DNA of 64,000 nucleotides from Stappia sp. WLB 29. Lineage in GTDB: Bacteria > Pseudomonadota > Alphaproteobacteria > Rhizobiales > Stappiaceae. Location of the stretch: contig NZ_JALBGD010000005.1 of the NCBI RefSeq assembly GCF_023507705.1, positions 117,324 to 181,323 on the forward strand. The letters are read 5' to 3'. The notes under the pieces are model-generated. The model saw nothing but the letters and a program-made list of their open reading frames with translations, did no database searches and had not been told where the DNA came from. How positions within the stretch are numbered: position 1 is the stretch's first letter; the number at the start of each line of letters is the position of its first letter. A program made the position numbers and the translations under genes. Below, piece after piece: positions 53,938-63,106 of this stretch.

Positions 53938-55200
53938 ATGATCGAGATTTCCCGCGAGACATTCCCCGGCGCCGGCCGGTTTCCGTCCGCCCTTGCCGCA
54001 CTGCTGATCGCGGCGGGCACGCTGGCGATGGGCGGCGATGAAGCGGCCGCTCGCGATCCGGCGCCGATGACCCCGATCGCAGGCGCGAGCCTAGCGGCCG
54101 AGGCAGACGATCCGGACATGCCCTTGCAGATCCTGGTGTCGCTCGACGACCAGAAGCTCGACGTCTATCGCGGCACGAAGCTGATCGAGACCACGCGCAT
54201 CTCGTCGGGCAAGCGCGGGTATGGCACGCCGACCGGCGTCTTCAGCATCCTGGAGAAGCGGCGGCGCCACTTCTCGAACCTCTACAACAATGCGCCGATG
54301 CCCTACATGCAGCGCCTGACCTGGTCGGGCATCGCCCTGCACGAAGGTGTCGTGCCGAACTATCCGGCTTCGCACGGCTGCATTCGCATGCCGCGTGCCT
54401 TCGCGCAGCAGCTCTTCTCGATGACCGATCGCGGCGCTCATGTGATCGTGACGCGCAAGCGGGCCGAACCTCGCTCCGTCACCCATGCGGCGCTGCCGGC
54501 CTTGCGCCTTCCGGAGACGGAGGTCGCGAGCCTCGCGGGCGAGTTGCGACCGGGCCTGCCCGGTGCCGTAACGGACGGCGATGCGGGCACCGTCGGCTCC
54601 ATCGGTCCCGCCGAGCCTGCCCTGCAACTGCCTTCGCAGCCTTTGCGCATGCTGGTGACGCCGACCTCCGCGCAGGAGCGGCTGCGCGACATGCAGCGTG
54701 TTCTCGACCAGCTTGGCTACGACCCCGGTCCAGTCGACGGGGTGATGGGGCGAAAGACCCGCGCGGCGATCCGCCTGTTCCAGGAAGGGGCCGAGCTGCC
54801 GATCACCGGCGAGCCGACCGACCTTGTGCTGCGTGCGCTCTACGCCGAAGCCGGAGAAGCGGGTCCGGCGACCGGCCGGCTTTATGTGCGGCGGAACTTC
54901 AGGGAAGTCTATTCAGCCAACGTCGTGCTGAAGGAACCGGACCAGCCGCTTGGCACGCATCTGTTCACTGCCATTGCCGGCCTTGCCCCCGGCGCCGAGC
55001 CGCGCTGGATGGCGGTGGTGGCGGACGAGGCAGAGAACCGCACGCCTGAGGCGGTTCTCGACCGGATCGAATGGACGCCGGAGGCACGTGCCTTCGTGGA
55101 GGAAAATCTCGCTCTCGGGTCGTCGCTGATGGTCACCGACCGACCGTTCCGCCTGCATTCGGGGCTGGGGACCGACTTCGTGGTGATGACGCGCCAGTAA
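53938..55200 (+). CDS. L,D-transpeptidase with peptidoglycan-binding domain
   Basis: 420 residues. A signal or anchor segment (ALAALLIAAGTLAMGG, 18-33), YkuD domain (~62-175) with GIALHEG (H135) and the catalytic YPASHGCIRM (H146, C148), then a PG_binding_1 repeat (DMQRVLDQLGYDPGPVDGVMGRKTRAAIRLFQ, about 250-295) and a C-terminal ~100-residue region of unknown role. It should form 3-3 cross-links or attach proteins to peptidoglycan in the periplasm. Confidence 0.92.
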   Translation: MIEISRETFPGAGRFPSALAALLIAAGTLAMGGDEAAARDPAPMTPIAGASLAAEADDPDMPLQILVSLDDQKLDVYRGTKLIETTRISSGKRGYGTPTGVFSILEKRRRHFSNLYNNAPMPYMQRLTWSGIALHEGVVPNYPASHGCIRMPRAFAQQLFSMTDRGAHVIVTRKRAEPRSVTHAALPALRLPETEVASLAGELRPGLPGAVTDGDAGTVGSIGPAEPALQLPSQPLRMLVTPTSAQERLRDMQRVLDQLGYDPGPVDGVMGRKTRAAIRLFQEGAELPITGEPTDLVLRALYAEAGEAGPATGRLYVRRNFREVYSANVVLKEPDQPLGTHLFTAIAGLAPGAEPRWMAVVADEAENRTPEAVLDRIEWTPEARAFVEENLALGSSLMVTDRPFRLHSGLGTDFVVMTRQ

Positions 55201-55224
55201 GCCTCAAGGCGCTTCGCACAAACG

Positions 55225-55259
55225 AAAAAGCGGCGGAGGGGGAGCCTCCGCCGCTTTTT
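55225..55259. terminator. Bidirectional terminator after the transpeptidase gene
   Basis: A perfect 15-bp stem including the A and T runs: AAAAAGCGGCGGAGG (55225-55239) with CCTCCGCCGCTTTTT (55245-55259), 5-nt loop. It serves the transpeptidase gene and the convergent gene ending at 55285. Confidence 0.92.
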
Positions 55260-55284
55260 CATTGCGTGTCGCCCTGTCCGGCGC

Positions 55285-55971
55285 TCAATCGCCGGCGACG
55301 AAATAATGCAGCGTTCCGTCCGGGCCGATGCCGACGCGATAGAAGGTCCAGGCGCCGGTTGCCTCCATCTCGGCCAGATCACCGGACGTGACGACGCGGT
55401 ACATCTCCACCTTCTGCTCCTTGGTCAACCGGGCAAGGGGAATACGCGAGAAATACGGCCAGATATACATTTCCTGCGCCGTGCCCTGGTCGACATGCAC
55501 GTAGCCGGTCTCCAGCAACTCGGTCAGGATCGCCATCACCTCCAAGCCTTCCCCATCGCCGGAGCTGGTCTTGATGAACTCGATCGGGTCGTCCATCTCG
55601 CCGAAGGTGAGGGTAGGCATCATCTCGTTGCCCTCCAGCACCATGCGCAAGTGGTCGAGATCCCCGGCATGCGCCGCCTCCAGCAGTTGGGCGCGCGTGC
55701 GGGCCACCGCCTTGGGCAGCTCGGCATCGCCGTATTTCACGTCCGGAAGGTGGAGAGGCTGCACGCCATAGGCGCCCGAGGCGGCGGTGCCCGGTTCCGG
55801 TGCGGCGGCAGGAGCCTCCAGAGCGTCGGACGGGATCCGGGTCGTGTCCGCCGGTGCTTCGGTCGGCGTCACCTGGATCCGTTCCGTCCGCACGGTTGCC
55901 GCTTCCGCACTTGCAGACGTGTTGAGCGCAACGGTGAGCAGAAGGGCGGCAAGGGCCGGACCAGCGTGCAT
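55285..55971 (-). CDS. Secreted hypothetical protein
   Basis: 228 residues. The signal peptide ends near TSASAEA. A Pro/Ala/Thr-rich linker (about 30-75) is followed by a globular domain with TRAQLLEAAHAGDLDHLRMVLEG (ankyrin-like), EVMAILTELLETGYVHVD and ending in GPDGTLHYFVAGD. ATG 55971 is preferred over ATG 55980 because AAAGG would abut the latter. No named family recognised; probably a conserved alphaproteobacterial periplasmic protein. Confidence 0.7.
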   Translation of the reverse strand: MHAGPALAALLLTVALNTSASAEAATVRTERIQVTPTEAPADTTRIPSDALEAPAAAPEPGTAASGAYGVQPLHLPDVKYGDAELPKAVARTRAQLLEAAHAGDLDHLRMVLEGNEMMPTLTFGEMDDPIEFIKTSSGDGEGLEVMAILTELLETGYVHVDQGTAQEMYIWPYFSRIPLARLTKEQKVEMYRVVTSGDLAEMEATGAWTFYRVGIGPDGTLHYFVAGD

Positions 55972-56123
55972 GTCGATCATCCTTTTGTCGGGGCGGGCTC
56001 TCGTCGGCAGACCCTATACCAAGCAGGGAGCGGGGGAAATCACGCCTTGCCGATCAAGGATTGCACTCTGTCCCCGGCCGGTTCGGCCGGAACGGTTGAG
56101 CTTGCCGGTGCGGTTGGTTAGGG

Positions 56124-56801
56124 ATGAGCGGGAGCAGGCTGCGGGGCTGTCCGCTGGCAGGGGGTCGGGAGCTTTTGCAGGAACCGTTCTTCTTCTTCAT
56201 CGGGCTGGGCATTGGTATGGCCACCAGTGCGCCCGTCGGTCCCGTCAATATCGCGGTCATTCAGCGCGCGTTCCGCTCGGGGCTTTTGCCGGGCCTGTGT
56301 GCGGGCTTCGGCGCCATGCTCGCGGACGGGCTCTATGCGACCTTTGCGGCCTTCGGCGTGACCGTGGTCTCCGATTTCGTCGAACTGCACAGCAGGATCA
56401 TCCAAACGGTCGGCGGCGCGCTGGTGATCCTCTTCGGTCTTCGCACCCTGATGACACGGCCGCATTTCGAGGCCGGCGACGAGGCGCCGCAGGGGCTGAT
56501 GTCCGGCCTGGTCGGCGGGTTCGCGATGACCGTCACCAATCCGGGCGTGGTGCTCGGATTCCTGGCGATCTTCGGCAGCCTCGGCGAATGGGCGCCGGAT
56601 CCGGGCAACTATATCGGCGCCGCCACGCTGGTGCTCGGCGTGCTGACAGGCGCGCTGGGCTGGTGGATCCTGCTGGCGTCGCTCGTTTCGCACTTGCGCG
56701 AAAGGATGAACGACACCTGGCTGTTGTGGATCAATCGCGTCGCCGGCGGGGCGCTCTGCGCCTTCGGCCTGGCGATCTTCGCCCATCTCTACCTTTTGTG
56801 A
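56124..56801 (+). CDS. LysE/RhtB family exporter
   Basis: 225 residues, six hydrophobic helices. The family motif is seen in MATSAPVGPVNIAVIQRAF; GGALVILFGLRTLM and MTVTNPGVVLGFLAIFGSLGEW follow. It exports amino acids or similar small molecules; the substrate is unknown. The first ~17 residues look unlike the family, so translation may start at a TTG near residue 18. Confidence 0.83.
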   Translation: MSGSRLRGCPLAGGRELLQEPFFFFIGLGIGMATSAPVGPVNIAVIQRAFRSGLLPGLCAGFGAMLADGLYATFAAFGVTVVSDFVELHSRIIQTVGGALVILFGLRTLMTRPHFEAGDEAPQGLMSGLVGGFAMTVTNPGVVLGFLAIFGSLGEWAPDPGNYIGAATLVLGVLTGALGWWILLASLVSHLRERMNDTWLLWINRVAGGALCAFGLAIFAHLYLL

Positions 56802-56829
56802 GGGCGCCTCTTGCGGGCCCTCAGAATCG

Positions 56830-57102
56830 TCAATGCATGGGCTTGAACAGCGTGTAGTCACCCCGGCGGACCCGCTCCGGCAGTCCCTCGGCAAGCTGCG
56901 CGACAGCCTCCTCGCCATAGGTAGTCACGAGGTCGACAAAGGCGGTGAACAGTGCCGCATGGGCGACAGCCGCAGAATCGAGACCATCGGCGACGGCTTC
57001 CGCAAACGCATGATCGATGTAGCCGAGCGCCATTCGCCGGATGTCCTGATCTGTGACCGGGCCTTCATCGAACTCGGTTTCGGTGTTTTCGCTGTCGTGC
57101 AT
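56830..57102 (-). CDS. Small conserved hypothetical protein (90 aa)
   Basis: Acidic N-terminus, then helices (DIRRMALGYIDHAFAEAVADG and AALFTAFVDLVTTYGEEAVAQLAEGLPERV). No cysteines, no signal peptide. AGG lies 9 nt before the ATG. A GANTC site (57166-57170) and the CtrA-like word ATGGTTAA (57222-57229) lie upstream. Function unknown; convergent with lysE. Confidence 0.65.
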   Translation of the reverse strand: MHDSENTETEFDEGPVTDQDIRRMALGYIDHAFAEAVADGLDSAAVAHAALFTAFVDLVTTYGEEAVAQLAEGLPERVRRGDYTLFKPMH

Positions 57103-57244
57103 AAGGGCTGCCTGATTTCCTGTCGACGCGTCCGGTCGAGGCGTCGTGCAGCCCTCACTGTGCGTGAGTCGTGGCAGGACCGTAAAGAAAAGCTTAAAAC
57201 CTTCGCTAAATTCCGAAGAATATGGTTAACGCCGCTTCAGGATT

Positions 57245-57673
57245 TCAACGGTTGTAGCGGGTGGTGACATTGCGGATCAGCGCGCCGCCTTCCTCGATAT
57301 AGCGGACAAGTGCCGCCTCTGCTGCCGGCGTGCATTTGACGTAGACCGAGGAGAAGCCGCGATAACCCTGGTTGAAGCGTTCGATGAAGCGACGTCGGCG
57401 CTCATCGTCCTGAACTTCCGCATTCAGCAGGGACTCCATCTCATCGCGCCAGACGGTGCCGTCCGGCGATCCGCAGAGCGGGCGGAGGTAGTGGAGTGCG
57501 CCGAGAATCTCCGACAGCCGCATCAACTCGGCCTCGTAGGGCGGATCCTCCACCCTTACGGGCACCTGTGCAGCGCTCGGCGCGACTTGTGCGGCGAGCA
57601 AGGCGAAAGCGAGCAGCGCGACGAGCGGGAGCAGGTGCATCTGAGGGGAGAGCAGGCGGATCGGGCGTTTCAT
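57245..57673 (-). CDS. TIGR02301-family secreted protein
   Basis: 142 residues. Signal peptide (LLPLVALLAFALLAAQVAPSAAQ), then LMRLSEILGALHYLRPLCG, WRDEMESLLNAE, FIERFNQGYRGFSSVYVKCTP and AALVRYIEEGGALIRNVTTRY. This pattern with two cysteines matches the TIGR02301 family of Rhizobiales, of unknown function. ATG 57673 is the likely start; it overlaps no neighbour. Confidence 0.83.
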   Translation of the reverse strand: MKRPIRLLSPQMHLLPLVALLAFALLAAQVAPSAAQVPVRVEDPPYEAELMRLSEILGALHYLRPLCGSPDGTVWRDEMESLLNAEVQDDERRRRFIERFNQGYRGFSSVYVKCTPAAEAALVRYIEEGGALIRNVTTRYNR

Positions 57674-57740
57674 GGCCGGCAAGATGCGCCGTCTGGTGCC
57701 TTTCCGCAAGGGGAGGCGAGCTTGCCTCGGCGCTCCGCAG

Positions 57741-58166
57741 TCATGACGCTGAGGCATCGCCGATCAGGCGCAGGAGGCGCGCCGCCGTGCCAGGCGTCAT
57801 GGTGAGATCGGCGAAGGCGTCGGGCTCGAAAAAGGCCGCATCGGCTGCGTCGTCGCCCGGCTGAAGCGTGCCTTGCGGATGGCTCGCCCGGAACACCGCT
57901 ATCACGAAATGCCGCCCCGGCGCGTGGTCCTCGGGCACCAACTCGACGAGCTCCGCAGGGGCCGGCTCGAACTGAGCCGACAGACCGGTCTCCTCGAAGA
58001 GTTCGCGCGCTGCTCCCTCGCGCAGCCTTTCCCCGAATTCCACCGACCCGCCGGGCAGGCTCCAGTATCCGGCGAAGGGGTCCTTGCCGCGTTTCACCAG
58101 CAGGACTTTGTCTTCGTGCCGAAGGAAAACGCTGACGCCGAGGCGGGGATGGTTCGAATCGCTCAT
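57741..58166 (-). CDS. NUDIX hydrolase
   Basis: 141 residues. A complete NUDIX box, G-x5-E-x7-REUxEE-x-GU, is seen in GGSVEFGERLREGAARELFEETGL. The short ADP-ribose/ADP-sugar or MutT-like form cannot be distinguished from the sequence. Upstream of the TIGR02301 gene on the same strand, 67 nt apart. Confidence 0.9.
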   Translation of the reverse strand: MSDSNHPRLGVSVFLRHEDKVLLVKRGKDPFAGYWSLPGGSVEFGERLREGAARELFEETGLSAQFEPAPAELVELVPEDHAPGRHFVIAVFRASHPQGTLQPGDDAADAAFFEPDAFADLTMTPGTAARLLRLIGDASAS

Positions 58167-58235
58167 TGCCGAAGCATGCCACGGCGCGTCAAACCGGCAA
58201 GGCGGATAAGCCGCGGAATGGACCAGGGGCAGGCC

Positions 58236-58742
58236 CTAGGCGAACAGCGCGTCGATGGAGGCTTGCGAGTCGGTCTCGGTGCCGCTCGCCGGGTCCAGAT
58301 GGCCATGGATGATCGCGCTGGCGGTGGCGATCAGCGGCTTGACCTCCTCCACCGTCTGCATGGCGATGATCGGTGCGATGGCCGCGATGTCGTTGCTCTC
58401 GCGCAGGCGCCCCTGCTTCTCGCAAACGGCGGTGTCGAGCGTCGCCACCACATCCTTCAAGGCCTTGCGCACGGCCGCAGGAGCTGCGCGAAAGGCCTCG
58501 ACCGCAAGGTGCTTCTCGGCGAAGTTCGATGCCTCGAAATGCTGTTCGTAGCTGAGCGGCTGCCATTGCATGACGTCTTCCACGCAATCCGGCATGTCGG
58601 GGAGCATCTCGAGCAGCATGACCACCTCGTTGAAATGGTTGAGGTAGTCGGTCGCAAGGCCGGTGCGGGGATTGATATTCGCCGCAGCCAGCCTGTCAGC
58701 CGAAAGATGCCCTTCTCCCAATGTCGGTACCGCGAGGGTCAT
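58236..58742 (-). CDS. Conserved hypothetical protein (168 aa)
   Basis: A soluble helical protein: NPRTGLATDYLNHFNEVVMLLEMLPDMPDC, WQPLSYEQHFEASNFAEKHLAVEAF, and ASAIIHGHL. It looks like a conserved Rhizobiales protein without assigned function. His/Asp/Glu are frequent, but no metal motif is certain. Confidence 0.65.
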   Translation of the reverse strand: MTLAVPTLGEGHLSADRLAAANINPRTGLATDYLNHFNEVVMLLEMLPDMPDCVEDVMQWQPLSYEQHFEASNFAEKHLAVEAFRAAPAAVRKALKDVVATLDTAVCEKQGRLRESNDIAAIAPIIAMQTVEEVKPLIATASAIIHGHLDPASGTETDSQASIDALFA

Positions 58743-58870
58743 TTGACGTCCTTTGACGATCCAGTCCCCGCCGTTTTAACTGCTTCGGGTTTCAATTTGC
58801 CTAATTACGCGAATACGATAACAAGCCAGCAGCCCGCCGGCGGGCTGCTGGCCAGGAAGGATTGGATTTC

Positions 58871-59638
58871 ATGTGCGGCCGTTTCGCCCTGAAAGCCTCC
58901 GCGGAGGAGCTGCGAAATGTCTTCGGGTATCTGGGTGCCGCTCCAGGTGCCGAAGGCATGCCGCCGCGCTTCAACATTGCGCCGACCCAGCCCATCGCGA
59001 CCATCCGCCATGCCCATGGGGCGCGGCGCTTCGCGCTGGTCCGCTGGGGGCTGGTGCCGGCATGGGTGAAAGACCCTTCCGCCTTCTCCCTGCTGATCAA
59101 CGCAAGGGCCGAGACGGTCGCCGAGAAGCCGTCCTTCAGGGGAGCAATCCGCCATCGCCGCTGCCTGGTTCCTGCCAGCGGCTATTATGAGTGGCATCGC
59201 CCGTCCGACGGGTCGAAGCAGCCCTGGTACATCCGGCCGCGCGACGGCCAGATGGTGGCCCTCGCGGGCCTTTGGGAGGAATGGTGCGACCCCGACGGCG
59301 GCGAGATCGAGACGGGAGCACTGCTCACCGTTCCGGCCAACGCAGCGCTCGCGCCGATCCACCACCGCATGCCCGCGGTCATCGCCCCGGAGGATTTCGA
59401 CATCTGGCTCGACGTCGGCGGCACGTCGGTGAAGGAGGCGGTCGCCCTGCTGCGGCCTGCCCCGGAGGACTTCTTCGAAGCCGTTCCGGTATCCCAGCGG
59501 GTCAACTCCGCGCGCGACGACGACGAGACGCTCACCGAGCCGGCGGCGCTGCAAGACGCGCCGCCCGAGGCGGGTTCGGCCGCAACGCCGCAGAGCAAGC
59601 CGGTCGGACGCGATGCCGGCCAACTCGATCTCTTCTGA
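58871..59638 (+). CDS. SOS response-associated peptidase (SRAP, YedK/HMCES-like)
   Basis: 255 residues. ATG 58871 is required so that Cys2 (MCGRFAL) is N-terminal; it cross-links to abasic sites in ssDNA. FNIAPTQPIATI, RWGLVPAWVKD, INARAETVAEKPSFRGA, RRCLVPASGYYEWH and IHHRMPAVI are all conserved. The C-terminus is GQLDLF, an exact match to the bacterial beta-clamp motif QL[SD]LF after a disordered Asp/Glu/Ala-rich tail, suggesting recruitment to replication forks. Confidence 0.93.
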   Translation: MCGRFALKASAEELRNVFGYLGAAPGAEGMPPRFNIAPTQPIATIRHAHGARRFALVRWGLVPAWVKDPSAFSLLINARAETVAEKPSFRGAIRHRRCLVPASGYYEWHRPSDGSKQPWYIRPRDGQMVALAGLWEEWCDPDGGEIETGALLTVPANAALAPIHHRMPAVIAPEDFDIWLDVGGTSVKEAVALLRPAPEDFFEAVPVSQRVNSARDDDETLTEPAALQDAPPEAGSAATPQSKPVGRDAGQLDLF

Positions 59639-59643
59639 AGACC

Positions 59644-61068
59644 CTAGAGGACGCGACCGGGATTGAGCGTGTTGTTGGGGTCGAAGGCGGCCTTGATCCG
59701 GCGCATCAGGTCCATCTCGACCGGGCTCTTGACCTCGCCGAGAAGATCCCGCTTCAGCCGGCCGATGCCATGCTCGGCCGAAATCGACCCGCCGTATTTC
59801 AGCACGATGCCGTGGACGAGTGCGTTCATCTCGTCCCAGCGAGCGAGAAAGGCCGCCTTGTCGGCGCCCACGGGCTGGCTGACGTTGAAGTGGATGTTGC
59901 CATCGCCCATGTGGCCGAAGGGGACGGGCCGGCACTCCGGCACCATGGCCTCGACGGCCGCGATCGCCTCGGCCAGGAAGGCGGGAACGCTGGCGACCGG
60001 CACCGACACGTCGTGCTTGATCGAGCCGCCTTCTTCGCGCTGCACCTCGGACATGCCGTGCCGCAGGTGCCAGAAGGCCGCGGCCTGAGCGACTGATTCG
60101 GCAAGTGCGGCATCTTCGACCAGCCCGGCTTCATAGGCCTCGCCGAGAATGGTCTCCATCAGGTTGCGTGTCGGGTTCTCGCCCTCCTCGCCTTCCGTGC
60201 CGGAGGAGAGCTCCATCAGGATATACCAGGGAGAGGGCACCTGCAGCGGATCGCGGGCACCGGCGAGATGGCGGACGGAAAATTCCAGGCCGACGCGAGG
60301 CATCAGCTCGAACCCGGTCAACATGGCGCCGGCGCGTGCACGTGCGCGGGTGAACAGCTCCAGCGCATCTCCCGGCGACGCCAGTCCGACGAAGGCGACG
60401 TCCTGTGCCCGCGGCCGTGGATAAAGCTTCAGGACGGCCGCCGTGATGATGCCGAGCGTGCCCTCCGAACCGATAAATAATTGTTTCAGATCGTAACCGG
60501 TATTGTCCTTGCGCAGGCCCCTCAGGCCCTCCACGACGCGGCCGTCAGGCAGCACGACCTCCAGTCCGAGAACGAGATCGCGGGTGTTGCCATAGGCGAG
60601 CACGGCGGTGCCGCCGGCATTGGTGGCGATGTTGCCGCCGATCTGGCAGGACCCCTGCGAGCCGAGCGTCAGGGGAAACAGACGCTCCACCTCGTCGGCC
60701 GCATCATGGATCGCCTGCAGCGTGCAGCCGGCCTCCACGGTCATCGTGTAACCCTGCGCGTCGACCTCGCGGATGCGATTGAGCCGGCTCAGGCTAAGCA
60801 CGATTTCCCTAGCGGAATCATTGGGAATTTGCCCGCCGACCAGTCCCGTATTGCCGCCCTGCGGCACGATCTTGAGGCCTGTCCGGTCGGCATGGGCGAG
60901 GATCGCGGACACTTCCTCGCGGCTGCCGGGGCGCAGCACGAGAAGGGTCTGGCCCTGATACAGGTCACGCCACTCGCGCAGGTAGGGTGCCATGTCGGCA
61001 GGATCGGTCAGCGCGTTGCGCGGTCCGACGATATCGACGAGCGGGGAGAGGAGGCTTGATTCGAGCAT
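59644..61068 (-). CDS. FAD-linked oxidase (D-2-hydroxyacid dehydrogenase type)
   Basis: 474 residues. The FAD-binding_4 domain has VPQGGNTGLVGGQIP and SQGSCQIGGNIATNAGGTAVLAYGN. The C-terminal FAD-oxidase domain has CRPVPFGHMGDGNIHFNV (metal-binding His) and SISAEHGIGRLK. It belongs to the GlcD/D-2-hydroxyglutarate dehydrogenase group; the substrate is not certain. ATG 61068 matches the family N-terminus, and the longer upstream frame is spurious. Divergent from fabI. Confidence 0.9.
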   Translation of the reverse strand: MLESSLLSPLVDIVGPRNALTDPADMAPYLREWRDLYQGQTLLVLRPGSREEVSAILAHADRTGLKIVPQGGNTGLVGGQIPNDSAREIVLSLSRLNRIREVDAQGYTMTVEAGCTLQAIHDAADEVERLFPLTLGSQGSCQIGGNIATNAGGTAVLAYGNTRDLVLGLEVVLPDGRVVEGLRGLRKDNTGYDLKQLFIGSEGTLGIITAAVLKLYPRPRAQDVAFVGLASPGDALELFTRARARAGAMLTGFELMPRVGLEFSVRHLAGARDPLQVPSPWYILMELSSGTEGEEGENPTRNLMETILGEAYEAGLVEDAALAESVAQAAAFWHLRHGMSEVQREEGGSIKHDVSVPVASVPAFLAEAIAAVEAMVPECRPVPFGHMGDGNIHFNVSQPVGADKAAFLARWDEMNALVHGIVLKYGGSISAEHGIGRLKRDLLGEVKSPVEMDLMRRIKAAFDPNNTLNPGRVL

Positions 61069-61291
61069 GGCTGGACCGGCGTGGTGGAAACGGGAAATGC
61101 GGAAATTCCGGCGGTCACGCATATCACATTTTGCGGTGCAGTCGACGCGGGACAGGCGGTTGCCAGTGGCTTGATGCGGTGGGGGGGCTGTGCCATAGGA
61201 ACCGTCCCGGACTGCCGGTTGCGGTGCGGGGCGGTTGGCGTTCGGCCCGTGTGGCGACCGACGCGTGTATGGACTTGCTGGAGACTTGAGC

Positions 61292-62110
61292 ATGGCGATG
61301 ACGCAGGGACTGATGGCTGGGAAGCGCGGCCTTATCATGGGTGTCGCGAACAATCGGTCCATCGCTTGGGGGATCGCCAAGGCGCTCGCCGATGCGGGAG
61401 CCGAAATTGCCCTTACCTATCAGGGTGATGCGCTGCGCAAGCGGGTAGAGCCGCTGGCCGGCGAACTCGGTGCGCAGGTCGTCGGCCACTGCGACGTGCT
61501 GGACGAGTCCACCATCGATGCCGTCTTCGCCCGCATCGAAGAGATGTGGGGAAAGATCGACTTTCTCGTCCACGCGGTGGCTTTCTCCGACAAGGATGAG
61601 CTGACCGGCCGCTATGTCGACACGTCCGCAGACAACTTCCGCAACACGATGCAGATCTCCTGCTACTCCTTCACCTCCGTCGCACAGCGCGCCGAGAAGC
61701 TGATGACGGAAGGCGGCTCCATGCTGACCCTCACCTATTACGGTGCCGAGAAGGTCATGCCGCATTACAACGTCATGGGCGTTGCCAAAGCAGCGCTCGA
61801 GGCGAGCGTGCGTTACCTCGCGGTCGACCTGGGCAAGGCCGCCATCCGCGTGAACGCCATCTCCGCCGGCCCGATCAAGACGCTTGCCGCCTCGGGCATC
61901 GGCGACTTCCGCTACATTCTCAAGTGGAACGAGTACAACTCGCCGCTGCGCCGTACCGTTACGATCGAGGAAGTCGGCGATGCCGCCCTGTTCCTGCTTT
62001 CCGATCTCGGCCGCGGCGTGACCGGAGAAATCCAGCACGTCGATTGCGGCTACCACGTTGTCGGCATGAAGTCGGTGGACGCTCCCGACATCTCGGTGGT
62101 CAAGGACTGA
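61292..62110 (+). CDS. fabI: Enoyl-[acyl-carrier-protein] reductase (NADH)
   Basis: 272 residues. Last step of the fatty acid elongation cycle. GLIMGVANNRSIAWGIA is the FabI nucleotide site; catalytic Tyr159 and Lys166 lie in HYNVMGVAKAALEA (Y-x6-K); the second Tyr is near 149-150. NAISAGPIKTLAASGI is the substrate loop region. GGAG 8 nt before ATG 61292. Confidence 0.96.
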   Translation: MAMTQGLMAGKRGLIMGVANNRSIAWGIAKALADAGAEIALTYQGDALRKRVEPLAGELGAQVVGHCDVLDESTIDAVFARIEEMWGKIDFLVHAVAFSDKDELTGRYVDTSADNFRNTMQISCYSFTSVAQRAEKLMTEGGSMLTLTYYGAEKVMPHYNVMGVAKAALEASVRYLAVDLGKAAIRVNAISAGPIKTLAASGIGDFRYILKWNEYNSPLRRTVTIEEVGDAALFLLSDLGRGVTGEIQHVDCGYHVVGMKSVDAPDISVVKD

Positions 62111-62205
62111 CCTTTTCCGAACAATCGCAAGAGTGCCGCAATGCGGCGGGGCCTGCCAGGGGGGCGGGCGGCCGTTCGCCGTCGCATCGCGACTTCGGAG
62201 GTACG

Positions 62206-62832
62206 ATGAGCAATGCCGGTGCGGGCGCGTCCCGCTTCTTTCCCCCCTTCCTGGTCTTCATCCGCCACGGGCAGACGGACTGGAACGCCGAAGGCCGCAT
62301 GCAGGGCCAGCGGGACATCCCGCTCAACGATACGGGCCGCGGCCAGGCCAGGCGCAACGGTGCCGCCCTTCGGGATTACCTGAAGGAAAACGGCATCGCC
62401 CTCGAGGATCTCTCCTATTTCGTCTCCCCCCTGTCGCGGGCCGTCGAGACGATGGAACTGGTCTGCGGGGAACTCGGCCTGTCGGCGGATCTTTGCCAGC
62501 GCGACGAGCGGCTGCGGGAAATCACCTTCGGCGCCTGGGAAGGCTATACCATTCCGGAACTGGCGGAGCGCGCTCCTGACCTGACCGCCGCCAGAAAGGC
62601 CGACAAGTGGGGCTTCGTGCCCCCGGAAGGCGAGAGCTATCGCATGCTGGCGAGCCGCATCGATGCCTGGCTGGCGACGGTCACGCGCCCTGCCGTCGTG
62701 GTGTCCCATGGCGGCGTGATGCGCGTGCTGCAGGGGCGCCTCCTGTCGGTGCCGCAGCCGGAGATTCCGACACTCGACACGCCGCAGGATCGCTTCCTCG
62801 TCTGGAAAGATGGGGAACTGGCGTGGGTCTGA
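62206..62832 (+). CDS. Histidine phosphatase family protein
   Basis: 208 residues. The RHG motif is FIRHGQTDWNAEGRMQGQRD; SPLSRAVETMELV, GAWEGYTIPEL and VVSHGGVMRVL (second His) complete the site. Phosphoglycerate mutase-like fold; substrate unknown. GGAGGT precedes ATG 62206. It follows fabI by 95 nt and could share its transcript. Confidence 0.88.
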   Translation: MSNAGAGASRFFPPFLVFIRHGQTDWNAEGRMQGQRDIPLNDTGRGQARRNGAALRDYLKENGIALEDLSYFVSPLSRAVETMELVCGELGLSADLCQRDERLREITFGAWEGYTIPELAERAPDLTAARKADKWGFVPPEGESYRMLASRIDAWLATVTRPAVVVSHGGVMRVLQGRLLSVPQPEIPTLDTPQDRFLVWKDGELAWV

Positions 62833-62845
62833 CCGCCTGAGGCGA

Positions 62846-63106
62846 TCAGTCCAGGACCTGGACGTCGGTCAGCATGCGATTGCTGGTGGACTCGTCATAG
62901 AACACCAGCACACGCATGCCCGGCTTCAGGTCATCGACGAAGAAGTCGACCGGAATCGCGTAGGTCTGGCCGTCGGACAGGATCATCACCGAAGCATCCG
63001 GGCGGATCTCGACGATCGTCGCCTCAACCTCGCCTGCCAGCGCGGCTGCGTTTCCAGCCAGCGACAGCATGATGGCGGCAAGGGTCATCTGCAGCATGCG
63101 TTTCAT
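62846..63106 (-). CDS. DUF1344 small secreted protein
   Basis: 86 residues. Signal peptide (to AAALAGE), then VEATIVEIRPDASVMILSDGQTYAIP and KPGMRVLVFYD, a small beta-barrel pattern typical of DUF1344 in Rhizobiales. GGAG 6 nt before ATG 63106. Function unknown. Confidence 0.85.
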   Translation of the reverse strand: MKRMLQMTLAAIMLSLAGNAAALAGEVEATIVEIRPDASVMILSDGQTYAIPVDFFVDDLKPGMRVLVFYDESTSNRMLTDVQVLD

